Shown here piece after piece: positions 35,133 to 49,100 of a stretch of 64,000 nucleotides of DNA. The notes under the pieces were generated by a model. That model was not told the DNA's origin, did not search any database, and was given only the letters and a program-made list of their open reading frames with translations. Position 1 is the stretch's first letter. The number at the start of each line of letters is the position of its first letter. Made by a program: the position numbers and the translations under genes. This stretch comes from Anaeramoeba flamelloides (lineage: Eukaryota; Metamonada; Anaeramoebidae): positions 5,580,001-5,644,000 of the forward strand of contig JANTQA010000026.1 in NCBI GenBank assembly GCA_027625915.1, written 5' to 3'.

Positions 35133-38100
35133 ATTTATTATAATTATGATTTTTCAAATACAGATTTAACAATATATATATATATTATTATACCAATTTT
35201 ATATATCCTCTTTATATTCCATAAAAATAATTTTTTTAAATAGTTTGATCAATCGAAAAGAATTTTTAAAAATTAATTTACAAAATTCATTTCTTATATT
35301 TCCATTAAAAATCTTTTTTGAAAATTTGAAAAGAAAGAAACAATTAAATAATAATAAAATTTTTTTTTGAGTGATTTTATATTTATTTTTATTTTATGTG
35401 TATCTTGTTTCTTAATGTTTCTTACCACTAATAAAAAACTCTATTTATAATTATTATTATTGAAAGAGTATAAATTACACTCTAAGATATCAATTTTTAA
35501 TCAAATTTCTGTAAAGAAAATTTCAATGTAATTTCATAGATTACACGGTTATTCCTGTAAAAGGAAAGGCATATAGAAATTTAAATTTTGATGAAGAGGA
35601 AAAAAATAAAAAAAAAAAAAAAGTAATACAAAGGGTTATAAATAATATTTTGTAAAAATCAAAAAAAAATTAATGTGATCATTTAATAAAGAACATCAGA
35701 AAATCACAACCAAAATATTGGTTTTTAATTCAATTTAAATTGATCTTGAATATTCATTTGAGGGTTGTTGTTTAATTATTTTCATTTCTTTTTTCTAAAT
35801 GATCTCATTTTTTTTAAATTTGTATTATTTTTATCCTTGCTTTTTGTTGGCTTTTTAGTATCAAAGTAATTGAACTAAATAAATTTTACATTTTAGTTTC
35901 CTGGTATATCAAGCCATAATAGACAGTAAAGTTGAATTGTCTTGTATGGTTTGAGAAAATGATAAATGGTTTATTTTTCGTTTATATATCAACATTCTAT
36001 TTGACATTTTTTTTTATGTCGGAAGAAAATTTACTAAACTATTTTAAAGTAGAAACTTTAAATAATCAAATAAAGTCAAATAAAACTCAGTGGAACAAAC
36101 AGGAAAATTATTTTGGCAAATTGAAAATTAATTAAAAAAAGTGAAAATATTAACTTTTGGGATTAAACTCATGCTCAAATTGATCTTACCCTAAAACTTC
36201 AAAAAGAATCCATATAAGCTAGATGAAAAAAAAAAGGGGGGGGGGAGAAAATCTAAAGAATCTTCAGATCTATCATTTTATAGTTTATTTTTTTGTCAAA
36301 TATTTTTGAATTTAAAATACTGTTTTTAAACAATATACAACAAGAAAAAGATTAAACTTAAGAAAAATAACAAATACGAATTTATTGAATGACTTGAAGT
36401 AGAATGGGTATTTCTCTTTTTAAATTGTTTCTAATATGATGATAAGTTGGGATTTAAGGAATATTCCAATAATAATAAGTATTTTTTGGATGTAAATGTT
36501 TAGTAAAAATGTATATTAAATCCAAATCAATAGAATAATACCTTTTGATCACATTCACTCATTTAATTTCAATCTTTTAATTCATTTTTCAAAATCTATT
36601 GTTTTTTTTTGGAGATATTTATCTTGACCATATACTTATTTATCTCATTCAAATTAAGTTATAAATCGGCAAAAAGTTTATCAAAGTATTAAATCGGAAT
36701 TAATTTTTGATTCTGATATAGGGGTAAATATCATGATTCGTACTTAATTTTTTCATTATAGGACTCCACACTTCGAAATAATTAGACCTTTTTAAAAATT
36801 GTGATTAAGTATTAAAATAAAAATGACAAATACTTATTTTAGCCTGTTCATAAATATAATTATTATTAAAGTGTCCAAAAAAATACCGTACATGAAAATA
36901 ATCACCAACAAGATTTTTAATTGGGATTATTAGCAAAATTGATGTATAATTTCTATTATATAAAATCAAATTGTTTTTTTAAGAATAAAACTTTTAAAAT
37001 TATAATTCACCCACTTATTAGAACTGTGAACAATGAAATTACACTTGTTCAAAACAACATTCAACCAATCAAAAAAAAAACACAAATAAACAATATCATT
37101 TTCCAAACTCTATTAAACCTCAATAAAATAATCTATTGTTTTTCAAAAAAAGTTGATCTACTTCGGCTATCAAACAAATACTCAAGTATTCTATAGAGAA
37201 ACCTCCTTTAATGAAATTAAAGTTGGTTTATTATTTGTTTCATAAAAAAAATGGTTATTTATAAAAACGATTTGATTCGAAATATTTGAAATTAAACTAT
37301 AAGCTATTTCCAATGACGTGTGGATAATTTATTTGAAAATATATCTTTTAAAATAAATCTTTTAAAATAAATCTTCAAAAAAGTATTTAAACATCCAAAA
37401 TCATTAACTACCATTTATCGATACTTGATAATAATTCAATTTGATTCTTAGTATTGTATTATATAAATAAAATCTATTAAATTTTCGCTTGATCTCTATT
37501 ATCAAAATGTCTGGTATTTTTTAGCGGATGAAAATCGGTGTTTATTATTTTTTTTTTTTTGAAAAAATCATTTTCATAACTTTTTTAATCTCGAGAAAAA
37601 TCCAAATAAAATTGAAAACATATAAATGCATTTTGTTGTTTAAAAAATCAATTGTGTATTTCCATATTTCCATTTTTTTATTGAAATTGGTTGTGCAATG
37701 ATTTCATCAAAAACAGTGCTATTTTTTTTTCATTTTTTGGAAATATTTCATCTAACATATTTTGAAATAAATACTTTAGCCATTTAAACAATCGGTATTA
37801 ATATTAAACTTAATTTGGTAATGTAAATTAATGTATACATTCACTCGCAAAGATGATTTTTTGAGAAATTTAAAAAAAAAATTCCATACTTTTTTGGAAA
37901 AACCTTAATTTTACTAATATTCCAATTTAAAATCTTATATGGGGTTATTTTCATGTCTGGTATTTTTTTCCCTGCTACAATTCAAGTATTTTGAAAAAAT
38001 GACACAAGAATGGATTTTTCAAGATTGGAAGTGGTAATTGATAAAGTTAATTTCTGATTTTCTTTCAACACACAACCACTAAAAATAGTTTTTTGATCTT

Positions 38101-38289
38101 TGAACATCCTCTTACAATCATAGAGAATACAAAATAGTGATTTTTTCTACAACCCAAATTCAACATTTGTTTGTGATTTCGTCACTTCTATTTCTGTAAA
38201 TTTTCAATCAATCGAAAAATTAACATATTTCAATTAGTTGTGAGAAAATATGGATCATTTTTTTAATTTATTCTTTAGATTTTGAAGAT
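35133..38289. other. Noncoding region
   Basis: Nothing assignable beyond a short TA run (about 35171-35187), an eight-base G run after an A run (36236-36245) and AT-rich filler. The open frames at 35932-36135 and 36921-37196 show no known domain and no coding bias. Confidence 0.55.
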
Positions 38290-39139
38290 ATGGGTATCGA
38301 TATCAAAAATAAGCACAAACGAAAAGTAGTCAGAAAAAACACCAAAGGAACTGACAATTATCTTGCTTTGTTAATTAAACTTTATAGATTCTTGGCAAGA
38401 AGAACAAACTCCAAATTCAACAAAAGAATTTTAAAAAGACTTTGCCTTTCAAAGACAAACAGACCACCAGTCTCTGTTTCAAGAATTGCTCGAAAAATGA
38501 AAATGGTCAAAGGAGAAGGAATGATCGTTGTTGTTGTTGGAACTGTCACAAATGATGAAAGGTTCTTCACAGTCCCAAAAATGTCCATTTGTGCACTTAA
38601 ATTTACAAAAACAGCTCGTGCAAGAATTACAAAGGCAGGAGGTAAAGAATTTGATACAAACAAAAATAAAAAACAATTTTTTTTTCTTTTTTCTTTTGCT
38701 TTTTTATTTTTTTTTTATTTTTAATTTTTGCTTGGATATTGTCTTTCTGTTTATTTTTTTTTGACTTTTTTTTTTTTATTAATTTGTTGTGTTTCTTAAT
38801 TTTCATTTTTTTTGTTTTGTTAAAAAATATTAATATTTTCTTTCTCTTTTCAAACCTTCAAATCGTCAAAATAAAAATACACAAAAAATATAAATTCCAA
38901 AATTAAAATAAAAACCAAACAACAAAGGCAAATGTTTAACCTTTGATCAATTAGCACTTCTTAGACCAAAAGGATCAAACACTGTTCTCTTGAGAGGAAG
39001 AGTTAAATCTAGAGAAGCTGTAAAACACTTTGGTGCAACCGGTATCCCTGGAAGTCATGCTAAACCACATGTCAGAAGCAAAGGAAGAAAATTTGAAAAA
39101 GCAAGAGGAAGAAGAAAATCTAAAGCTTTCAAAGTCTAA
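38290..39139 (+). CDS. RPL18: 60S ribosomal protein eL18
   Basis: Exons 38290-38641 and 38928-39139 give 187 residues, the normal length for eL18 of the large ribosomal subunit. Diagnostic blocks in order: [68 protein letters not shown], then after the intron [35 protein letters not shown] and [16 protein letters not shown]. The intron is removed at GGAG|GTAAAG and AAAG|GC, which restores KAGGKCLTF. An open frame that runs through the donor is intronic read-through, not the real C-terminus. The coding sequence is balanced and well conserved, as expected for a highly expressed gene. Confidence 0.97.
38642..38927 (+). other. eL18 intron (286 bp, phase 1)
   Basis: Donor GTAAAG, acceptor ACAAAG. 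T-rich in the middle and A-rich just before the acceptor. I saw no snoRNA-like C/D box pair in it. Confidence 0.93.
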
Positions 39140-40530
39140 TCAAAAACAAAACGAATTTTAACTTTTGTTTTATTTTGTTTTCGTAATCATAACCACTCAC
39201 TATTATTTTACTATTTGGTGTGAAGAGTTATCATAAAAAAATAAAAAAAAAATTAATAAACAAACTTTAAAGAATCTTTCTTATAGAATAAAAATGAAAT
39301 TGATCCTTGTTATCACACTAACCAATAAATACAAAAAAAAATTAACTTTTCAAAACATAAGAGACTTTTTGTGTATTATTTATTCATTTGTTTATTTATT
39401 TTTTCTTATTTCTTGATTATTGTTTTCTTGAAAAACTCTTTTATGGTTGATAAATTCATTTTCTTTTTAATATTTTTGAAAAACATTGATCTCTTATTGG
39501 AGATAAATATCCTTTGAAGGTTTCTACACCCACTTTTGAAATATGTTGCTGATAGATTTATGGATAACAAATGAATTAAACAGCAAGCATTTTTCAATTT
39601 ATAAACGTGGAATCTTTTAATTCAATCTCATAAAAAAAAATTTCTTTGTTTTTGTTCTACAAGTTACCACTCCCCACACTTTATTATCTTTTTTCCATTT
39701 TCAAAGATTATAAACCTCTAGGAAGGAGTGTTGAATTGCTTTTATTTCTACTAATTTCAAAATTTTTATTTAGAAATTCTTTTGTTGATTTTGAAATAAA
39801 TTTTTTATCAATGCGGGATAATAAATTATTTTATATATCATTAATTGAACAAGTTGAAAAAACTTCAAATTCTCAAACGATTTTCAAATAGTTATCATTT
39901 TCTTCTGGGCTAGGCTCAAAAAATGACAAAAAATAACATATCTACAAATATTATTTAATTCACTTATACTTTAGATCAATTTCTTAACACTTGTTTACTC
40001 TTTCAATTCAGACTATTTTCACATTATGAATTATTATTTTCAGTTATTCAAAATAGCTTTGTCGGGTGAGGGAGAGAGTTTCTAATTATTAAAATTAAAA
40101 GAGTTGTAGGAAAAATCATATTACTTAAATTTTTTTGTGGATCAAGTATCGCAGCTTATTCGATTTTTCAAAAAAAGTGAAAATTATAATAGTCTTTTAA
40201 TCATCTGACTCATCCGGTTTGAATGATTTTAACCAAACAATAATAATAATAATTATCAGTTGAAAATTTTCAGATCAAATTGATCAATTTGTTTGAGTTT
40301 GGTAATTTAAAGACGATTTTGGGAAATTCGTTAAGAGTGAAAATTTTTTAAAATTATTAAAAAAAATTAATAGAATTTTTTACATTTTTTGTTTTTTATT
40401 TTCTAAAAAAAATGAAATTTGAAATATATTTTTTTGTGTTTTTTTTGTATTGTATTTTATTTTAATTATTGGTATTAACTAGCACATTTCACATAATATC
40501 TCTTACAATTTTGTCCATTTTTAAAAAATT

Positions 40531-40594
40531 AGCTGATTATAATTTTCTCTTGGTGATATTCAAAATATCTGCTATCGAGAGAATTATAATCAGC
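40531..40594. repeat. Short hairpin
   Basis: 'gctgattataattttctct' at 40532-40550 pairs with 'agagaattataatcagc' at 40578-40594, a stem of about 17-18 bp with a 27-base loop. No function is assigned. Confidence 0.75.
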
Positions 40595-42479
40595 ATATTT
40601 TTTCGAATTCACTGAAATAAAACCCATTATTTTTATTAAAATTATTAATTTTTTTTATTAAAAATATTGTAAGGGTGACTTACGGTTTATATTCCAAGGA
40701 GACTCATTTACTATCAATTCTATTATTTCTCATTTCAGAGTTTATTTTAATATTAAAAAAATACCTACAACAAACTATTGTCAAAAGCATGTATTTAAAT
40801 TAATCGTCTGTAAAACAAATAAAAATTCAATATATGAAAAATTATCAATTTGGATTGAAATTAAATAAACAAAAAAGGATTATTATAAATAATCTAAAAA
40901 GGGGGAAATATTTTTTTAATATTTTATACCATACATATCAAATCATAAAATTAGTAAAATAGAAATATTTTATTAATCAGATGTTTTGATGAAATCCATG
41001 CTTAAATCCGGATAAAGTTATAAAAATTAGCCATTATTTTTATCAAATAGTGATATTTAAGTAAATACCGATATTCGATTATGTCTATAATTTCTGGTAA
41101 ATCGCGAAATTCTATAAAGTTAGTACAATTATTTAAAAATCGTGATAAATACCAAAATACCACAATTAAAAAGTAAATCGCGATATAATAGGCAGTGTAT
41201 TTTGGGCTAATTCAGTAATATTTTTCCAAAGAAAAATTTTTTGAACAAAAAATAGATTAGGTGAAAAAAAACCTATTCTTTAAAAAAACAACAAAAAAGA
41301 TACTTGATTAAATCAAGGATCAGAACAAAGAGTTATATTATATTTTCATTTGGTTTGGTTGACAAACCTATGGATCCTTTTAGATGAACAACAATAAGAA
41401 CGAAAGGAAAATAAATATTGGTCAGATAATTGTGATGTTGTAAATTGTATTGAATAAAAGGTCTTCAGAAACAACCAACCTATCGTCGAATCCTAAAAAA
41501 ATTGTTCTTTCGTGAAAAAAATTTCAATTTTCTAGGAAATCTGAGAGAGGTTTGGATAATTTTTGAAAAGCTATTAAAACAACCATAGCCAGATCATCAC
41601 TGATTGAATATGATCTTGGCACCTCGGTTTTCTTCTTATTATTCTTCTTCTTTGAATATCATATTATTGGCCAGAAAACACAACTCGAGCTTAGAGGTTT
41701 TTGATGAATTTATCTCCAATAAAAAATTGAATTCCTCTTTCTTATTTTTGGTTATTAAACTTGTGAAGGTAATAACTCTTATTTAAAACAAAAACGATTT
41801 TTTATTTTGGTGCATATTGTTGAAATTGGTGATTATTGGTATGATCATAAAATTTGTTCATGGTTTTATAATTTTGTAAAAAAATAAAAATGAAAAGAAA
41901 CAATTTTTTTTCCAACAAACAAGCCTAATTCCATTTATAAAATTTTTCTATCTTTCAAAACTTTCAAATACTCAGAGACACTTCAAAACCCTTTCAAACA
42001 CCAAATAACATTTTAAAAAGCTTTAAGCCATGTAAAAGTATCAAGGCTTTTTTAATGTCATAGTATTTTTTTTTTATGTGATTTCAAAAAATAAATTTTC
42101 TTTTTTTTCGTTATAATTATTTTATCTCGATCATGAGGAATTTCACGATTTTATGATTTTTCTCGATAAATTTAGAATAATTGCCATTTTTTTTTTTTTG
42201 GATATTATCGTAATTTTACTGTTTATCTTGTGATAATATATACATCATCTAAACCTCTAATATTAATTTTTTCATACATATTGCTAAAGTTGGAATAGTG
42301 GAGTTTTTTATATATAAATATTGAAATGAAAAAAATATGATATTTACCTTAAATAATCAAATCAAATCAAATCAATTTTTACTATTTGAGAAAAAAAGCG
42401 AAACAGAGAAAATAAGTGAAAAACAGTTTGAATTGATAGCATGAACAGAACTGAAATCAAAAAGGGAAAATAGGCAAAA

Positions 42480-43019
42480 TAAACCCCAATTCAAACTTTT
42501 TAACACACCAAAATTTGATTTGTGAAAAAAAAAACTTATTTAATCACTTCTCAAAGATTTACCCAATTAGAACCATTTGCTAATTGAAACGTTAACACTT
42601 TTTTATAAATTACAATACTCACAAAACAAAAAATAAATAATTATCAATACAAATAAATCATGGGTGTGTTAAAAATTTTGGAGAGAGCAAAACAAAAAAA
42701 ATACATTAGTAAATTTGTTTAAATTCTATTAGGAATATTGATCGATCAAATGGTTAGATACTACCAACTAATTTTATTTGAGTTCTTCTATTTGGAACAA
42801 CTCAACTTTAACATAATATAAACCTTGTAGAAAAATTTTGATCCAATGAAACAAATTACGTAATCCAAACAATGAAATGAAAACAAAAACAAATAAAAAG
42901 ATGAAAAAATGATTCTCATATTTTACAAAAATCAAAATTATCCCCAATTTCAATGAAATTGTATTATTGTGATTGTTCGGAACGTTTTAGGTGTGTGGAA
43001 AATTTTGAATTTTAGTTTA
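42480..43019 (+). mobile_element. 540-bp TIR repeat family, young copy 1
   Basis: The left end TAAACCCCAATTCAAACTTT and the inverse of the right end, TAAACTAAAATTCAAAATTT, form a TIR of about 30 bp running into 'acacacc'. It is nearly identical, in opposite orientation, to 48291-48827. No open frame. The target duplication is not clear. Confidence 0.8.
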
Positions 43020-44033
43020 GAAGAAACCAATAAACTTCAAATAATAATTCATGATATTATTTTAAATTAAACCAACAAACTCAATTTAAATAGACTTCGT
43101 TATCAAAATTATTGTGAGTGGTCTTCGAGATCCTCAAAAATAATCATATTTTAAAACAAATATATAATGTTTGATTAATCCTACTTAATCCTCATACTAA
43201 AAGATCATATAAAAAAAAAATATTATTGTCTTTAATCCCCCATTTTATCTTTAATCATTTACTTTTTCTTTTATTTTTTGATTTTACTTTCATTTTTCAG
43301 GTTCTATTAATATTCCCAATTAAATACCGCTTTGAACTTTTTTCCTGTTTCTCTTTTTAACCACAAAAGGTCATGTTTTTTAAATTCAAAAGAATTTCAT
43401 TTCAACTTTTATTTCATTTTATTTTTTTTTTAAAGAAATAAAAAATTATTTGATATAAAAAAAACATTTAATTCTATAATTATTTTTTTTAAAATTGCTG
43501 TTTGATTAAAGTATTATAATCTCCAGCTCATTATATTAAATTATTTCTGTTTCAGCTATAAATATTCATCTTTATTTTTATTTTGATAAAATTATTAAAT
43601 AAATGAATTACAAAAATAAAAAAAAAAAAAAAATCTTTTATTTGTAATAATTATTTGACGAGTTTTAAAAAAAAAAACAAATAAAGTTTTCAAACAATGA
43701 TGAAAATATTGTTTTGTAAAAGAAGAAAGTAATAATTGATTCTAAATATTCAAGAAAAAATAATTAAAATTTCGAATATATGCAATTTTGAATATTATAA
43801 AATTATTATCAGGTTTATAATATAATTAGAATAAATCATTTACTCTAAATTAGCAAATTGATTTCCAATTGAAATTAACAAAATAAATAAATTTGTTTTT
43901 ATTTTTTTTATTCATTTTTTTTTTATTTGAGGTTGGAAATTTTTATGAAAAAAAAAAAAAAAAATATGATATGCAAATTTTTTTATTATTGTTAATGTTA
44001 GCTTTATGGTTAATAATTTGGAAGTTTTGAAAT

Positions 44034-46081
44034 CTATTTTTTGGTAAAACTTGTTTTATAAATTTCGGTATTGGCCTTTTCGATTTTCTCTTTTGGTGAA
44101 GAAACAGGAAATTTTGTTAAAGATAACGATTGAAGACCTGAGAAGGGGGTTTGGAATTGTCCGGAAGGTGTTGGTGTCATATTTAAAGACAAATAGGGGT
44201 TAACCGAGGGTGAATTTTTAAACCCGCTTGGGGAAATCGGCTGCATTGCTGATTGGAAGCGCCCGAAATATGGAGAAAGGAGAAATGGCGATGATGTCTC
44301 ATTAAAAGTAGGTTTTCTCATTAAAAATTGATTATTGGGGGTGGGGATATTGGGAGATAAACTTGTGTTTGCATTCAAGTGTTTATTTGATTCGAGTTGT
44401 TGGTAATTAAGAATTTCTGGTTGGATATAATTTCTTGACAAATTACCAAAGATGGGTGTTGTTTGTTGATATATTTTTGGTGTCATGCGAGAGTACTCAA
44501 GGGGTGACTGGTTTTCGCTTTGATTTAATTCATTTTTCAAAATATTTCCCTTTTGTTTGAATTCCTTCTCACTTGTCTTGCCGTTGTATTGGTTTATTGG
44601 CAATGGTATAGATGTTGGAATGTTCTGAATTCTGGGATTTGGTGAAATTATCGTGTGGTTAGTGTTCGGTAATATACTCGAAGAAGATGAATTAGGAGTT
44701 GATAGTTTCATTTTTGGAAGAAGGTTCGATTTTTGATTTAAAGGAATTAGATTATTTTGGTTACTGGGCGAATAAATATTTGAAACACCATTTATTTTAT
44801 TATTCAAGTTAAGATCCATGTTATAGAAAAATTGTTGATTTTGTGGAAAGGTTGGACTCCAAGGTAAAGACGTGGGTGTTTTTGGAATAAAAATTTGTTG
44901 CTGATCAAAATTTTTTAATTTATTTTGATTTAGTTGTAAATTTTTATTTCCAATCATATTTATATTATTATTTAAATAATTCATTTGATTATTATTCACT
45001 ACATTGTTAATCATCCAATTGTTATCATGGTTGCGTGGGTTATTTGGATTAAAATTTGGTATTTGCTTATCATTAACTAGATTATTCATAACTTGAACCT
45101 TGTTATTTTTTATTATGTTATTATTATTATTATTATTTATGATGTGGTTTAAATTTTGTTTATTATCGTTTTGGTTTTGTAAATTAAAATTTAATTCTTG
45201 TTGAATTCTTTTTTTTTTAAAATTAATCCTAATTTTTTTTTTTTTTTTTTTTTTATATTTTTTTTTTTGATTTTGTTTGTTAATTCCTAAAGGAATGATT
45301 ACAACTTGTCTATTCTGTTTTTTTAGATTTTGGGATTTGTTGAGATGACTTTTTTTTATTGTCTGATTATCGTCTTTTTTATTTATATGATGGTTGTTGG
45401 CGGATCTTTTTTGAATATTTTTTAATGGATAAATTAATTGATTTAGAGGTGGAAGGAACTGATCATTTATTTTTTTTTCACCTTTAATATCTATTTTTGG
45501 AAGGGTTAAGGTTTCAGGTTTTTTGGAAATTTCATTTGGTGTGAAAAATGTTTTTTTCATTTTTTGTAAGTCTTTAGAATAAAATTTTAATAAAGATCTT
45601 TTAATTTGTTTATTTTCTTCCATTAGCTCTGGAATACCTAATCTTAATACAATATTACCAGAATATTGTATTTTAAAATCATCTAAAGATGTTTCTCCAC
45701 CATCTATCGATATTGGATTTGGGGAGATTGTGTTGATTTTTGAAGAAATTAATAAAATTATATTAGATAAATTAATATCAACCTTGTTGTTTTTTGTTAA
45801 TAATATTTTGGCGTGATTGTTATATTTTGTTGTCAAAGACATAACATGCTTTGCTAATTTACGCTTAATTCTTCTAATTTTTACAATATGTTTTAAATAT
45901 TTGCCAAGATCTGGAAGAAGGTTTGCTTGTTTTATGTCTAATTGTAATAAATTATTTGTATAATCTTCTTTTATAATCGATAAACCTTGGTAAATCGAAA
46001 GAACATTACAAACCCTTTGCTTTGAAAATCCAGTTAATAACACTAATTGCTCCCTTGTTAGTATTTCTATATTGTTAATTG

Positions 46082-46124
<43 letters not shown>

Positions 46125-49100
46125 GTTCATTAAATAAATTTACAAGAAAATTTTGAAAAGTAATTAATAATTAAAAATTAAATGATTTTTAATTTTTGTA
46201 AAATATAAATTGATTTTTTTTTTTTATAATTATTGAAGAAGTGTACAATTGTGCATTAGCTGCTCGTATATTTAAAATTTAATTTTTTATTTTATACTGA
46301 TATTTTCCAAAAGATAAAAATATTAATTTTATTTCAAAAGTTTCATAAGAAAGTTCAAAATAGTTTCAAAAGGATTTTTTTTGAATATTTTTTGGGAGGA
46401 TCTTGTATTTTTTTCAAAAAATAAATAGGAAACTATTTAAAAAATTGAAAAATAAAATTTCATTTATTAATTGAAAAATTGTAGTAGTTACAATTGCCAA
46501 TAAAAAATAAAACAAAAAAAAAAGTATTTTCAATGTATTTATTTATCTTTTAATATGAAATTAATCAATTCAAATAAAATGGAATGAGAATTAATTGAAA
46601 TTTTTTTAATATGTATAACAAATTGTTTTGTGTAAATAAAATTTAATTAAAAATAGAGAAAATGAAATCATTCAAAAAACCAATTAGTTTATTCCATTTG
46701 CATTTAGATTAAAAAAATAAAATTATTTATTAAAAATGTTTCAATTTTTTGTTTATAATTATTTATTTCTAATTTTTTGATCAAGTGTTATTTTGCATTT
46801 TATCAAAAAAAAATTGGTTTAACAAAAAAATTAATTTAAAATAAATATTAACTTCCAAATCCAAGAAAATTTTATTGGTATTAATAAGAGTATGATATCC
46901 AAACTGAATATTATTAAACCTTGGGTATTTTTTTAAGTTGATATTAAATGAGGTTATCTTGAATTTTCAATAAATTCCTTATAATTTAAATTGTGAAATG
47001 CTCATTTCAAAAATTGAACAAATAGATTGTTCTTTTTGTTTGTTTGGGTTTAATTTTATGTTCAAGAAGGGAACCATAAAGTTTTTCCAAGAATATTCTG
47101 AAATTGGATATAAACAACAAAAGTTGATTTATCTCAAATTTCACGGTAACTCTGACTGTATTATAATATCTATTTTGATTATTTCCAAATAGATTTCTAC
47201 CTCGGTATATAAGAGAAGAAATAAAATTTTGAGAAATTCACATTTGATATTAAATAGGAAATTTTTTGTTCGTAAATTTTTGATTTAAATAATAATATTG
47301 AATTCTTTTGAAGAAAATTAAAAATCTATTTGAAAGAAGTTTAATTTTGGATTTTAATTATTTGAACAATCAATATTTGAAAGTTTTAAATAAATAAAAA
47401 TGATTTGCATAAAATATTTAAGGACACAATAAAAAGAACATGCATATAAAATATAATAAAATTTTTAGAAATATTCGAGTAAATTAATAACAAAAAAAAG
47501 GATCATTTTCCCGAAACTATTAATTGTTATAATTAAAACTTGAAAATACTAATCTCTATTAAGCCACTGTTTTATTTTTAATAATGTTTTTTAATTGTAA
47601 TTGTGCAATTATTTATTTATTTATTTTTTTTTTTTTTTTTTTCAAAATATATATCTTTAACGACAATTTCTGGGTTTTTTTACTTGATTATAACTAGATC
47701 AAATAGCACCAAAAATAATATTGCTTTTTATTTGAATTTTTGTAAAATAGATGGGAATTATTCATCAATAAAGTTGTAAAGAATAAATTAACCACTAATG
47801 TGATAAACCAAAACAATTTTAATTTATTTTGAAAACCTAAATAAAAACAGATCAATTTGGAATTAAGTTTACACTTAGAAATTTAAATTTAACAAGATTA
47901 AAAAAGTTTAGGTAATGGTTTTTTTTTTGATTAGAAGAGATTTATCCAAAATAGATTTGGATGGAAAAAAACATTGTAAAGAAATACCATAATTCTAAGA
48001 AAAGTAAGAAAGGCATTTATTTTTTTGAATAATTTTTTTGAAAAATTATGTTAACAATTTTGAATTCTAAAGGATAAAAATTTTATTTAGTTTAAGCAGA
48101 AGACTGAAAAATATTATTATTTTTTTTTTTTTGAAGAAAATTTCTATAAAAAATTTAAATCTTCAACAGACAACGGTGTTTTGATTAAGGGGGTTTACTT
48201 TTTGAGATTGTTTATTTACAAGTGAGTTGCAAAAATTACAAATATACTCTTAAAAGAAAACCGTTTATAACTTGGATGTTTGGTAGTAGTTAAACTAAAA
48301 TTCAAAATTTTCCACACAGCTAAAACGTTGCAAACAATCACAATAATACAATTTCATTGAAATTGGGGATAATTTTGATTTTTGTAAAATATGAAAATCA
48401 TTTTTACATCTTTTAGTTTTTGTTTTCATTTCATTGTTTGAATTACGTAATTTGTTTCATTGGATCAAAATTTTTTTCGAACAATAGATATTATGTTAAA
48501 GTTGAGTTGTTCCAAATAGAAGAACTCAAATAAAATTAGTTGGTAGTATCTAACCATTTGATCGATCAATATTCCTAATAGAATTTAAACCAATTTACTA
48601 ATGTATTTTTTTTGTTTTGCTCTCTCCAAAATTTTTAACACACCCTTGATTTATTTGTATTGATAATTATTTATTTATTGTTTTGTGAGTATTGTAATTT
48701 ATAAAAAAGTGTTAACATTTCAATTAGTGAATGGTTCTAATTGGGTATTTCTTCTTGAATTGATTAAATAAGTTTTTGTTTTCACAAATCAAATTTTGGT
48801 GTGTTAAAAATTTTGAATTGGGGTTTAGTTTTAACTTTTTTTTTTTTTGATTGATTAAAATATAAAAATACAAAGTTCTTTCCTCAACTCTTCTGAGAAA
48901 GCATTGTTTAATTTCCAGTTAACTTTTAAAATTGTTTTTTTTTGATGTTGTGTGTTTTCAATTGGTTCAGAAAAAAAGGAGTTGAGTTTTTTCGAGGAAA
49001 GAGTTGTAATTAATTTGTTTTTTTTTTTTTAATTTTATTACTTAACGAAGAGTGTTAATTCCTCTTATTAGCTGTTAGGTTTTTTTAAATTTTTGGAATT

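Larger units (their letters stand above)
39140..44033. other. Noncoding region
   Basis: No gene is supported. It holds a short strong hairpin (40531-40594) and a young copy of the 540-bp TIR family (42480-43019). The open frame at 39646-39891 starts at TTG and has no family. The remainder is AT-rich. Confidence 0.55.

Noticed and set aside
36921-37196. 91-residue open frame with an apparent start
   Set aside because: No domain, no coding bias, no second exon in phase; expected by chance in sequence this AT-rich.
38642-38724. Poly-Phe tail of the eL18 open frame
   Set aside because: It is intron read-through beyond the GTAAAG donor; the true C-terminus lies at 38928-39139 and matches eL18 exactly.
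39646-39891. 81-residue open frame after the eL18 gene
   Set aside because: Starts at TTG, is Leu/Phe-rich like random AT sequence, and no homologous block occurs elsewhere in the window.
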